From NCBI GenBank assembly GCA_017852075.1, contig JAFMLQ010000008.1:1-54121 (forward strand): DNA of 54,121 bases. The letters are read 5' to 3'. The position numbers and the translations under genes were made by a program. Origin of the DNA: Flavobacteriaceae bacterium (GTDB taxonomy: Bacteria > Bacteroidota > Bacteroidia > Flavobacteriales > Flavobacteriaceae). Below the pieces are notes generated by a model, which saw only the letters and a list, made by a program, of their open reading frames with translations, made no database searches and was not told the origin of the DNA. This document shows, one piece after another, positions 17,064 through 24,562 of the stretch (the stretch's first letter is position 1; the number at the start of each line of letters is the position of its first letter).

Positions 17064-17444
17064 ATGAAAAAAGCGCTTCTCGTTTTTTTATTTATCGGTT
17101 TCGTTTTTACTAGCTGTAAAAATGGAAATACAGACAATATTGTGACTGTTTCTACCAATGACAAAACCCAAAGTACCTTACCTAAAGCAATAGAGGAAAA
17201 GGCTTTTGCCAAATTGAGTATTGATGGTATGACTTGTGCCATTGGTTGTGCAGCTACCATTGAAAAAAAACTGAATCAAACTACAGGAGTCGCTTCTGCA
17301 ACAGTGGATTTTGAATCCAAAACCGCTTGGGTCATTTACGATGCAAAAGTGATGGGGCTTGAGAAAATCAGTGAAGTGGTCAAAGCCACAGGGCCTTCCT
17401 ATAAAGTCACCTCAATAGAGCAAGTCCAAAGTTTAAATCCCTAA
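17064..17444 (+). CDS. HMA-domain lipoprotein (metal binding)
   Basis: 126 residues. The N-terminus is a lipoprotein signal (FLFIGFVFTSC, Cys at about 19), so the domain is membrane-tethered outside the cytoplasm. The remainder is one heavy-metal-associated domain with the loop GMTCAIGC, then ATIEKKLNQTTGVASATVDF and a final beta strand. Canonical HMA sites are M-x-C-x-x-C; here the cysteines are three residues apart (C-A-I-G-C). It probably binds a soft metal such as Cu or Hg. No transporter gene is adjacent. It converges on gldD with only three bases between the stops. Confidence 0.85.
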   Translation: MKKALLVFLFIGFVFTSCKNGNTDNIVTVSTNDKTQSTLPKAIEEKAFAKLSIDGMTCAIGCAATIEKKLNQTTGVASATVDFESKTAWVIYDAKVMGLEKISEVVKATGPSYKVTSIEQVQSLNP

Positions 17445-17447
17445 TAC

Positions 17448-17990
17448 CTACTCCCACTCTAGGGTTTCCATTAAATGAATGATGTCATTTTGTAAATAAC
17501 TAATGGCTGGATATATAGAATCATAATTGGGTCGAGCATAAAAATAGAGTGATCCTACTAAAAAGTGATTCAGACTGTCAGTCAAAAAAAACTGGTATTG
17601 AGATGCTGCATTGCCTACAACCGAAAACAAGGTTCCATACACCCTTTTTTCTTCGTTTATAAATAATTTTTCTGGAATAGACTCTGCTTTAGATATATGC
17701 TTGTATGGCAACTGATATGCATCATTCAGCAGCGAGTCTAAATTTTTTTTTATAGAACTGTAATTGAGATATAATGTTGCCTTCATCTGAGGATAGACCA
17801 ATCGCGGTGCGGATTTGTTTTCCGCATTTACAAGCGCCTGACGATTGTACTCAAATGAAAAATAGGGTGAATTGTTTGTCTGTTGATATTCAGATTTTGG
17901 GTATTCCAAACGAAGATAGGCAGTTGGTTTGGGTTGTAGGTCTTCATTACATTGTGTCAAAACCAATAAAAACAAAATCCATTTTCTCAT
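17448..17990 (-). CDS. gldD: Gliding motility lipoprotein GldD
   Basis: 180 residues, lipoprotein signal MRKWILFLLVLTQC with Cys14 and the GldD start pattern YLRLEYPKSEYQ. GldD is required for gliding and for type IX secretion in Flavobacterium johnsoniae and is found next to gldE. It is the last gene of the mutY-ssb-gldE-gldD run, starting five bases after gldE stops. The protein is a little shorter than the usual about 190 residues. Its biochemical role is not known. Confidence 0.92.
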   Translation of the reverse strand: MRKWILFLLVLTQCNEDLQPKPTAYLRLEYPKSEYQQTNNSPYFSFEYNRQALVNAENKSAPRLVYPQMKATLYLNYSSIKKNLDSLLNDAYQLPYKHISKAESIPEKLFINEEKRVYGTLFSVVGNAASQYQFFLTDSLNHFLVGSLYFYARPNYDSIYPAISYLQNDIIHLMETLEWE

Positions 17991-17995
17991 TGGTC

Positions 17996-19318
17996 TTATT
18001 TAGAGTCTTTAGGGAGCAATACTTTGACCTGCTTGATTCGCAATTGGTCCAATTCTTCGACGACAAAAAGGTATCCTTCAAATGGAATTTTTTGTCCTCT
18101 TTTTGGAAATTTTCTTGTCATTTCTAAAATCAATCCGGCAAGGGTTTCTGCCTCTCCTTTTACGGAATCAAAAAATGATGTATCCTCCAAATTGATAACC
18201 TTATAAAAATCTTTTAAACCGATTTTTGCTTCAAATACATAGGTGTATTCATCCAACTTGGAATAACTCAAATCTTGTTCGTCAAATTCGTCACTGATAT
18301 CTCCTATTATTTCTTCCATAATATCCTCCAAGGTGATCAACCCTGAAGTACCCCCATATTCATCAACTACAATAGCAAGGTGATTTTTCTTTTGTTGAAA
18401 TTCCTTGAGGAGATCGTCTAATTTTTTGTTTTCAGGAACATATAGGGGTGGCTTTAATAGCTTTTGCCAGGAATAATTTGATTTCTTTAAATGAGGAAGT
18501 AAGTCTTTGATATATAAAATTCCTTTGATATTGTCTTTTTTTTCGCTGTACACTGGAATTCTAGAATAGCCTTGCTCTAAAATCAAAGGGATCAATTCTT
18601 TGAAACTTATGTCCTCAGAAAGGGCAAACATATCTATACGAGGACACATGACTTCGCGGGTATCGGTACTTCCAAAATTAACAATCCCTTCTAAAATCCG
18701 CTGTTCGTCTGAGGTGGTTTCTTCGTCATCCGTAAGTTCAAGGGCTTGTGAAAGTTGATCTACTGAAAGTTGATTTTTTTTGTCTCCAAGACGTTTTTCT
18801 AAAAAAGTAGTCGTTTGACTCATGGGGCCAGTAATCCAAAATAAAACAAAACGATCTAGGAATTTAATGAGTGGGGCCATACGTATAGAAAAAGCCAAGG
18901 CATTTCTATTGGCATACACTTTGGGTAAGATCTCTCCAAAAATTAATATCAATGTGGTGATAATACCCACCTCGATAAACAAAAGTACCAAGGGATTGTC
19001 TATTTCATCAAAAAGGGTTTTGCTGAGAAGTGTAAATAAAAGTACAATGGCAATATTGATGAAATTATTCGCCACCAAAATAGTTGCTAATAGACGCTTT
19101 GGTTTCCGCAAAAGGGAGATTACTGATTGAATTGCAGGGTTGGGCTCCTCATTTTCAGAATCCTCTAAAGACTTTAGTTGAAGTGAAAAAAATGCAACCT
19201 CTGTTCCTGAAATCAACGCAGAACACATCAATAAGAAAAGAACTAAAAAGGATTGAACCCATGTCACATCAAGTGTTATAACAAGGGTAGTTAAAAAAGG
19301 TAACGGGTCAGGATCCAA
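17996..19318 (-). CDS. gldE: Gliding motility-associated protein GldE (CNNM/CorC-like)
   Basis: 440 residues. The N-terminal DUF21/CNNM membrane domain (about 15-190, several hydrophobic helices starting VQSFLVLFLLMCSALISG) is followed by a CBS pair (about 205-335, with MCPRIDMFAL and VVDEYGGTSGLITLEDI) and a CorC_HlyC C-terminal domain (about 350-435). GldE is the paralogue tied to gliding; known work shows that extra GldE can partly compensate for GldD loss. The start is TTG (MDPDPLPF), which matches the usual MDP-type N-terminus. It begins 11 bases after ssb ends. Confidence 0.93.
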   Translation of the reverse strand: MDPDPLPFLTTLVITLDVTWVQSFLVLFLLMCSALISGTEVAFFSLQLKSLEDSENEEPNPAIQSVISLLRKPKRLLATILVANNFINIAIVLLFTLLSKTLFDEIDNPLVLLFIEVGIITTLILIFGEILPKVYANRNALAFSIRMAPLIKFLDRFVLFWITGPMSQTTTFLEKRLGDKKNQLSVDQLSQALELTDDEETTSDEQRILEGIVNFGSTDTREVMCPRIDMFALSEDISFKELIPLILEQGYSRIPVYSEKKDNIKGILYIKDLLPHLKKSNYSWQKLLKPPLYVPENKKLDDLLKEFQQKKNHLAIVVDEYGGTSGLITLEDIMEEIIGDISDEFDEQDLSYSKLDEYTYVFEAKIGLKDFYKVINLEDTSFFDSVKGEAETLAGLILEMTRKFPKRGQKIPFEGYLFVVEELDQLRIKQVKVLLPKDSK

Positions 19319-19329
19319 TCGGTTTCTTA

Positions 19330-19761
19330 TTAAAAGGGTAAATCGTCTGTATTTTCTGGAGGCGTTTCCTCTACACTTGGTTTAACAGGAGCATCTGAAG
19401 GAGGCACTGCTGGAGAAACCTCTTTTTTTGTGGTAAGAAAAGTAAATTCATTGACGTTGATTTCTGTAGAATATCGATCTACACCATCTTCACCCGCCCA
19501 CTTTCGTGTTTTGATTCTACCTTCTACATAGATTCGATCTCCCTTACTCAAGTATTTCTCACAGATCTCCGCAGCCTTGTTCCGAACTACAATATTATGC
19601 CACTCGGTATTGGTTACTTTTTCTCCTGTACTTTTGTTGGTATAGGATTCATTTGTTGCTAATGGAAAACGACCTATAGATCCTCCCCCTTCAAAATAAT
19701 GCATTTTAACATCATCTCCTAGGTGTCCAATTAGCATAACTTTGTTTAATGTACCGCTCAT
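19330..19761 (-). CDS. ssb: Single-stranded DNA-binding protein
   Basis: 143 residues. The OB-fold (about 1-110) begins MSGTLNKVMLIGHLGDDVKM and contains NTEWHNIVVRNKAAEICEKYL and GDRIYVEGRIKTRKW. A short Pro/Glu-rich linker ends in the acidic tip ENTDDLPF, the conserved C-terminal peptide through which SSB recruits repair and replication proteins. The position between mutY and gldE is the normal flavobacterial order. Start ATG. Confidence 0.96.
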   Translation of the reverse strand: MSGTLNKVMLIGHLGDDVKMHYFEGGGSIGRFPLATNESYTNKSTGEKVTNTEWHNIVVRNKAAEICEKYLSKGDRIYVEGRIKTRKWAGEDGVDRYSTEINVNEFTFLTTKKEVSPAVPPSDAPVKPSVEETPPENTDDLPF

Positions 19762-19802
19762 AGTTTATAAGGATTTGAGTTATAAAAAAGTAAATTTAAG
19801 CA

Positions 19803-20855
19803 TCAGCCTTGAAATTCAAAACAATTCTTCATAAAATTTTGAATTACCACAGGTACGGCTCTTTTATTTAAATCCCCAACCGAAAGTCCCTTCTCTTGTA
19901 AAATCAAAGATGGAACAATCCAAAAAAACACAAAAAGCTTTTGGTGAGATAGTTTGTGGATTATAGGTGTTTTATTCCAGAGTTTTAGGGATTTTAGATC
20001 GAGTTCTATTTCCAGTTCTGGTGGCAAATGACTCACAAAAGCCTTTTTACTTTTCATCATTTTAGAGGTTTCTACCAAGGGAAACTGAAAAAGATTTTGC
20101 CAAATTCCTTTACCTTGTCTTTTTTCGAGCAATATTTTACCATTTTGATCCTGAATAACAAGATAATTAAAATGACGCTCGGTCACCTTGATTTTTCGAC
20201 CCTTTACCGGTAATGATAGAATTTTATTCTGATTGAAAGCCACACATTTTTTGGCAAAGGGGCATTGGGTACAAAAAGGATTTTTGGGTGTACATTGTAA
20301 GGCTCCAAACTCCATTAACGCCTGGTTAAAAGTTCCCGGTTGAGTTCCATCCATCAAAAGCGCAGCTTTGGTTTTAAATTCACCATGTGCAAAACGGTCA
20401 TTTATGGGTGTTTGAATTCCAAAGTAACGTGATAAAAAACGATACACATTACCATCTACAACAGCTTCAGGCAGATTGAAACAAATAGAGGCAATTGCGC
20501 TTGCAGTATAATCCCCTACACCCTTAAGCGCTATGAGTCCTTCAAAAGTATTAGGGAATGTGCCTTTACAGTCATTATGAATATGACGAGCCGTATGATG
20601 TAAATTTCGGGCTCTGGAATAATACCCCAAACCTTGCCACATTTTTAAAACTTTATCTTCATCTGCCAATGCCAAATCTTTGACTGTGGGAAAAGCTTTT
20701 ATAAATCGTTCATAATAAGGAGTGCCTTGGACAGTACGGGTTTGTTGAAGGATAATTTCCGAAAGCCAAACCTTATAGGGCTCTTTGGTCTTACGCCATG
20801 GAAAAGGACGTTTATTTTCTGAGTACCAGCTTAGCAAAATATCTGTCCAAGTCAA
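19803..20855 (-). CDS. mutY: A/G-specific adenine glycosylase
   Basis: 350 residues. It removes adenine mispaired with guanine or 8-oxoguanine. The HhH-GPD core (about 25-170) has SEIILQQTR with the catalytic Glu, and LKGVGDYTASAIASI; the [4Fe-4S] cluster ligands are C-x6-C-x2-C-x5-C in CTPKNPFCTQCPFAKKC. A C-terminal NUDIX-like 8-oxoG recognition domain occupies about 225-345. Start is TTG at 20855 (MTWTDILLSWYSENKR); no ATG upstream fits. A near-consensus -7 box (TATACTTG, 20892-20899 in plus coordinates) precedes it. Confidence 0.95.
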   Translation of the reverse strand: MTWTDILLSWYSENKRPFPWRKTKEPYKVWLSEIILQQTRTVQGTPYYERFIKAFPTVKDLALADEDKVLKMWQGLGYYSRARNLHHTARHIHNDCKGTFPNTFEGLIALKGVGDYTASAIASICFNLPEAVVDGNVYRFLSRYFGIQTPINDRFAHGEFKTKAALLMDGTQPGTFNQALMEFGALQCTPKNPFCTQCPFAKKCVAFNQNKILSLPVKGRKIKVTERHFNYLVIQDQNGKILLEKRQGKGIWQNLFQFPLVETSKMMKSKKAFVSHLPPELEIELDLKSLKLWNKTPIIHKLSHQKLFVFFWIVPSLILQEKGLSVGDLNKRAVPVVIQNFMKNCFEFQG

Positions 20856-20941
20856 ATTTCAACCTCTTTTAAAAATCGTTTTGTTTTCAAGCAAGTATAA
20901 TATAAAAACTTTACTCAGAGCATTTTATAATATAAAATTAA

Positions 20942-20949
20942 TATATTTG
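20942..20949 (+). promoter_or_regulatory. -7 box before the HU gene
   Basis: TATATTTG fully matches TAnnTTTG, 34 bases before the HU ATG. The surrounding about 80 bases are exceptionally AT-rich, as common before highly expressed genes. Confidence 0.5.
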
Positions 20950-20983
20950 CAGGCCTTAAATTTTTTAGCATTAAAAGAAAAAT

Positions 20984-21277
20984 ATGACTAAAGCAGACAT
21001 TGTATCTAATATTTCAGAAGAGCTAGGGATAGATCGAGCTGATGTGCAAGCCACAGTTGAAAAATTCATGAAAGAGGTAAAAGGTTCTTTAGAAAAAGGA
21101 GAGAATGTGTATTTGAGAGGATTTGGAAGTTTTATTATCAAGACACGTGCTGAAAAAACAGGACGTAACATTTCTAAAAATGTAGCGATAAAAATTCCAG
21201 CTCATAACATTCCTTCATTCAAGCCCGCCAAAATTTTTGTGCAAGGGGTTAAGTCTAAAGTTGCCGTATCAAAATAA
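20984..21277 (+). CDS. hup: HU/IHF-family DNA-binding protein
   Basis: 97 residues, the standard length. N-terminal MTKADIVSNISEELGI, then the beta-arm region LRGFGSFIIKTRAEKTGRN, with the proline of the DNA-intercalating tip in KIPAHNIPSFKPAK. HU-type nucleoid proteins bend and compact DNA. The order HU, 29-residue basic ORF, rng suggests a shared transcript. HU versus IHF subtype cannot be decided. It has an AT-rich promoter upstream and is divergent from mutY. Confidence 0.94.
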   Translation: MTKADIVSNISEELGIDRADVQATVEKFMKEVKGSLEKGENVYLRGFGSFIIKTRAEKTGRNISKNVAIKIPAHNIPSFKPAKIFVQGVKSKVAVSK

Positions 21278-21305
21278 GTTTTAACTAAAAAATTAAACAT
21301 AGCAT

Positions 21306-21395
21306 ATGCCAAGTGGTAAAAAACGAAAAAGACACAAGGTAGCGACGCATAAGCGAAAAAAACGCCGTAGAGCGAATCGCCACAAGAAAAAATAG
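21306..21395 (+). CDS. 29-residue Lys/Arg-rich protein, possible ribosomal protein
   Basis: ATG at 21306 to TAG at 21393-21395. The product starts MPSGKKRKRHKVATHKRKK and ends RRRANRHKKK: 29 residues, most of them Lys, Arg or His, with no acidic residue. Spacing K-x-R-x-x-K-x-x-x-H-K-x-K-K-x-x-R-x-x-R recalls the COX24/AURKAIP1 (mS38) and actinobacterial bS22 small-subunit proteins. It lies 28 bases after HU and before the rng leader. My recollection is that similar short ORFs occur at this place in other Bacteroidota. A ribosomal or RNA-binding role is inference. Confidence 0.75.
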   Translation: MPSGKKRKRHKVATHKRKKRRRANRHKKK

Positions 21396-21537
21396 TGTTC
21401 GGCAAAACACTTAAAAAATTTACCAAACGTTCATTGAAATGCAGCATCAAAAGTTGACTGCTGCTTCAGGAAAATCCTGAAAATATTGTTTAATCCGTCA
21501 CCACGAAAAATATCGTGAGGACACAAAATATATCAGA
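21396..21537 (+). promoter_or_regulatory. Hairpin-rich leader of the RNase G/E gene
   Basis: Four stems occur in 142 bases: GTGTT/AACAC (21395-21399 with 21406-21410); GCAGCATCAA/TTGA-C-TGCTGC (21441-21450 with 21454-21464, one bulge); TTCAGGA/TCCTGAA (21465-21471 with 21475-21481, loop AAA); CACGA/TCGTG (21502-21506 with 21513-21517). None has a T-tract, so they are not terminators. They may be an RNase-sensing leader, as the E. coli rne 5' UTR is, but this is inference. Confidence 0.5.
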
Positions 21538-23091
21538 GTGAATAAAGAATTAATTATACGTTCGCATTCCTCTGCTGTTGATTTTGCACTGCTCAAGGAT
21601 GGAAAATTAATTGAGCTAAACCAAGAAGTTGAAGACAACAAGTTTTCTGTAGGCGACATTTTTGTCGGAAAAATCAGAAAAGCTGTTCCTGGGTTAAATG
21701 CCGCTTTCGTCGATGTAGGCCATGAAAAAGATGGATTTCTACATTACCACGATCTCGGTCCAAAACTCCCTTCTCTTGTTAAATATATTAAACAGATAAG
21801 CACAGGTAAAAACAAAGATTATCTATTAAAACAATTTCGTTACGAAAAAGATATCGACAAAGACGGAAATATCGGAGACACTCTTTCTCCTAAACAAACC
21901 GTTTTGGTTCAAGTTGTTAAAGAACCGATATCAACCAAAGGACCTCGATTGAGTTCTGAAATTTCGCTTGCAGGCCGATTTATGGTCCTCATGCCTTTTT
22001 CGGATCGTGTCTCGATTTCTCAAAAAATTGAAGACCGAGCAGAAAAAACAAGACTGAAAAAACTTGTACAAAGTATCCGTCCCAAAGGTTTTGGACTGAT
22101 TATCCGTACGGTAGCTGAAGGTCAAAAAGTTGCTGCTCTCGACGCAGATATCCAACAATTGTTAACCCGTTGGAAAAATTTGTCTGCCAAGTTGAAACAA
22201 ATTGATAAATACCCCACCAAGGTATTGAGTGAAATCAATCGTTCATCAAGTATCCTTCGCGATATTTTTGACGATAGCTTTACTGGGATCCACGTAGATG
22301 ATGCAGAAATGCAAACTGAAATTCAAGACTATCTCGAAACGATAGCTCCTGATAAAAAATCAATTGTAAAACTGTATGAAAATCATCTTCCTATTTTTGA
22401 AAAATTTGGGATTGAACGTCAGATAAAAGCTTCCTTTGGAACAACCGTTTCCATGCAAAAAGGAGCCTATTTGGTCATCGAACATACGGAAGCCTTACAC
22501 GTTATTGACGTCAATAGCGGCAATCGATCCAATCGTTCTAAAAGCCAAGAAGAAACAGCCATGGAGGTCAACCTCATCGCTGCTTCAGAAATCGCAAGAC
22601 AATTGCGTCTGCGAGATATGGGAGGTATTATTGTAGTCGATTTTATCGACTTAAATTCCAATGCCAATCGGAAAAAGCTTTTTGAACACTTGACTAACGA
22701 AATGAGTACGGACAGAACTAAACACAAAATTCTTCCGCCCAGCCGTTTTGGTCTCATTCAGATCACACGCCAGCGTGTACGACCCGAAATGAACATCAAA
22801 ACCATGGAGCCCAATCCCAACGTCAATGGGGAAGTAGAAGCTCCAATTGTACTAATTGACAAAATCAACACAGAGCTTAGTAAGATTACTAAGAACCAAC
22901 GCAACCAAAAGGAAAAAATATTTTTACATATTCACCCTTTTGTAGCTGCCTACCTTTTGAGCGGGAATCCATCCCAACGTTTAAAATGGTATTTTGAATA
23001 CAAAAAGTGGATCCGAATTGTTCCACGCCATGCTTATCAATATTTGGAGTTCCGCTTCTTAAACAAAGACCGCAGAAGACTCCAGTCTTAA
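21538..23091 (+). CDS. rng: RNase E/G-family endoribonuclease
   Basis: 517 residues, RNase G-like length. An S1-like RNA-binding domain lies at about 35-130 (KAVPGLNAAFVDVGHEKDGF), then the RNase H-like and DNase I-like catalytic parts with the Mg-binding aspartates in ALHVIDVNSGNRS and GGIIVVDFIDL, and QITRQRVRPEM. The CPxC zinc-link that joins RNase E protomers is absent: the region after the catalytic core has no cysteines. The large C-terminal degradosome scaffold of RNase E is also missing. Start is GTG (MNKELIIRSHSSAVDFALL). A strong terminator follows directly. It processes rRNA and starts mRNA decay. Confidence 0.94.
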   Translation: MNKELIIRSHSSAVDFALLKDGKLIELNQEVEDNKFSVGDIFVGKIRKAVPGLNAAFVDVGHEKDGFLHYHDLGPKLPSLVKYIKQISTGKNKDYLLKQFRYEKDIDKDGNIGDTLSPKQTVLVQVVKEPISTKGPRLSSEISLAGRFMVLMPFSDRVSISQKIEDRAEKTRLKKLVQSIRPKGFGLIIRTVAEGQKVAALDADIQQLLTRWKNLSAKLKQIDKYPTKVLSEINRSSSILRDIFDDSFTGIHVDDAEMQTEIQDYLETIAPDKKSIVKLYENHLPIFEKFGIERQIKASFGTTVSMQKGAYLVIEHTEALHVIDVNSGNRSNRSKSQEETAMEVNLIAASEIARQLRLRDMGGIIVVDFIDLNSNANRKKLFEHLTNEMSTDRTKHKILPPSRFGLIQITRQRVRPEMNIKTMEPNPNVNGEVEAPIVLIDKINTELSKITKNQRNQKEKIFLHIHPFVAAYLLSGNPSQRLKWYFEYKKWIRIVPRHAYQYLEFRFLNKDRRRLQS

Positions 23092-23095
23092 TATC

Positions 23096-23128
23096 AAACC
23101 GCAGCCCAAAAGGCTGCGGTTTTTTTTT
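23096..23128 (+). terminator. Strong intrinsic terminator after rng
   Basis: AAACCGCAGCC (23096-23106), loop CAAAA and GGCTGCGGTTT (23112-23122) form a perfect 11-bp stem, followed by T to 23128. It closes the HU-rng transcript and separates it from the hydrolase-recX pair. Confidence 0.95.
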
Positions 23129-23165
23129 GACCTTTAAGCAAACTATTTCATTTATCTTTAGAAGA

Positions 23166-24089
23166 ATGAAAACCCCCAGTAAAAATTTAATGGCTTGGAA
23201 AGCAAAGGGAAAGTACTTAAGGGTAGGGTTTCAAAACTGGAATATCTTTGTTCAAGATTTTGGTAATACCGATGCGCTTGCAATGGATACCTTACTTATT
23301 CTACACGGTTTTCCAGAATCTTCCTATTCTTTCCACGCTGTAATCCCAGGGCTGCAAAAGTATTTCAAACGTATTGTCCTTTTTGATTTTATCGGTTTTG
23401 GGTGGAGTGACAAGCCTGAAACTAATTTTTCTTATTCGCTTATGGAACAAACTGATATCGCTTTAGGGGTTTGGGATCAGTTGGGGGTAGACGGAGGGCA
23501 TCTAGTTGCTCATGACATGGGAAATAGTGTGGCTACGGAATTGGCTGCGAGACATGTACAAGGACTCTTACCAAAATCTCTCAATGAGAAAATTTTGAGC
23601 TATACACTTACCAATGGTAGTATTTTTTTAAAACTTGCTCGTTTGCGAATTACACAGAAATTACTTCTCTCTCGTTGGGGCTCAAAATTAAAATGGATTG
23701 TATCCTACACCCTTTTTAAACATCAAATTAGAAGTGCACATGGAAACAAAGGTTTACATGAAAACGAAATTCAATCCTTATGGGAGGGGTGCTGTTTGCA
23801 AGACGGACATTTGAAAAATCATTTAACCATAAAGTACATTAAAGATAGGAGACGCTTTGAACAATCTCGCTGGCTTCCAGCGCTAACCCAATTGAAAGTT
23901 CCTGTTCACTTCTGCTGGGGTGCAGATGATGCTGTAGCTAGAATTCAAATTCCGGAATTTGTAAAAGCACACTATTGCCCTCAAGCGAAACTATCTGTCA
24001 TGCCTAATGTGGGTCATTTTTGTCAATTGGATGCACCAGAGCTTTGGGTAGAAACTTTATTAGGGTTTTATAAGAATGAACGCTTTTAG
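23166..24089 (+). CDS. Alpha/beta hydrolase, epoxide hydrolase/haloalkane dehalogenase-like
   Basis: 307 residues from the ATG at 23166 (MKTPSKNLMAWKAKG); the open frame reaches back into rng and across the terminator, so the longer start is not real. Motifs: oxyanion segment LLILHGFPESS (47-50 HGFP), DFIGFGWSDKP, and a nucleophile elbow VAHDMGNSV in which the nucleophile is Asp117, not Ser. This is the mark of epoxide hydrolases and haloalkane dehalogenases. The acid is probably in WGADDAV and the base in NVGHFCQLDAPELW. The stop is two bases before recX, so they are co-transcribed. Substrate unknown. Confidence 0.87.
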   Translation: MKTPSKNLMAWKAKGKYLRVGFQNWNIFVQDFGNTDALAMDTLLILHGFPESSYSFHAVIPGLQKYFKRIVLFDFIGFGWSDKPETNFSYSLMEQTDIALGVWDQLGVDGGHLVAHDMGNSVATELAARHVQGLLPKSLNEKILSYTLTNGSIFLKLARLRITQKLLLSRWGSKLKWIVSYTLFKHQIRSAHGNKGLHENEIQSLWEGCCLQDGHLKNHLTIKYIKDRRRFEQSRWLPALTQLKVPVHFCWGADDAVARIQIPEFVKAHYCPQAKLSVMPNVGHFCQLDAPELWVETLLGFYKNERF

Positions 24090-24091
24090 CC

Positions 24092-24562
24092 ATGATCAAA
24101 AAACAATCCATAACCGTTGCAGAAGCTCAAAAAAAACTGGAACACTACTGTGCCTATCAAGAGCGTTGCCATAAGGAGGTAAGTGCAAAACTGAAAGAAT
24201 TGGGTATGATCCCTGCCGCTATGGATACCATTATTTCTCAACTTATTCAAAACGACTACCTGAACGAAACTCGTTTTGCCCAAAGCTTTGCACGAGGAAA
24301 GTTTCGCATCAAGAAATGGGGTAAAAATCGGATTTTACGCGAGCTCAAATTACGTCACATTTCAGATTACAACATCAAAATGGCAATAAAGGAGATTTCT
24401 GATACCGACTATGAAAGTACCTTTTATCAACTTTTTGAAAAGCGCAAACAGGAAGTCTCTCATTTGTCAAAATCTGAACAAAAAAATAAAATCCTCTCCT
24501 ACCTTTCTTATCGCGGTTGGGAACACCAACGTATTTACAACGCGTTAAATGAAATTTTCTAA
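24092..24562 (+). CDS. recX: RecX-family regulatory protein
   Basis: 156 residues made of the three-helix repeats of RecX (AEAQKKLEHYCAYQERCHKEV; DYLNETRFAQSFARGKFRIKKWG; LRELKLRHIS). RecX binds RecA filaments and limits recombinase activity. recA is not in the window; the partner upstream is the Asp-nucleophile hydrolase. Its stop codon overlaps the stop of the convergent TonB receptor gene by four bases. Confidence 0.9.
   Translation: MIKKQSITVAEAQKKLEHYCAYQERCHKEVSAKLKELGMIPAAMDTIISQLIQNDYLNETRFAQSFARGKFRIKKWGKNRILRELKLRHISDYNIKMAIKEISDTDYESTFYQLFEKRKQEVSHLSKSEQKNKILSYLSYRGWEHQRIYNALNEIF

Noticed and set aside
23007-23165. N-terminal extension of the alpha/beta hydrolase frame into rng
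   Set aside because: It crosses the strong rng terminator and encodes no hydrolase-like sequence; the ATG at 23166 fits the family.
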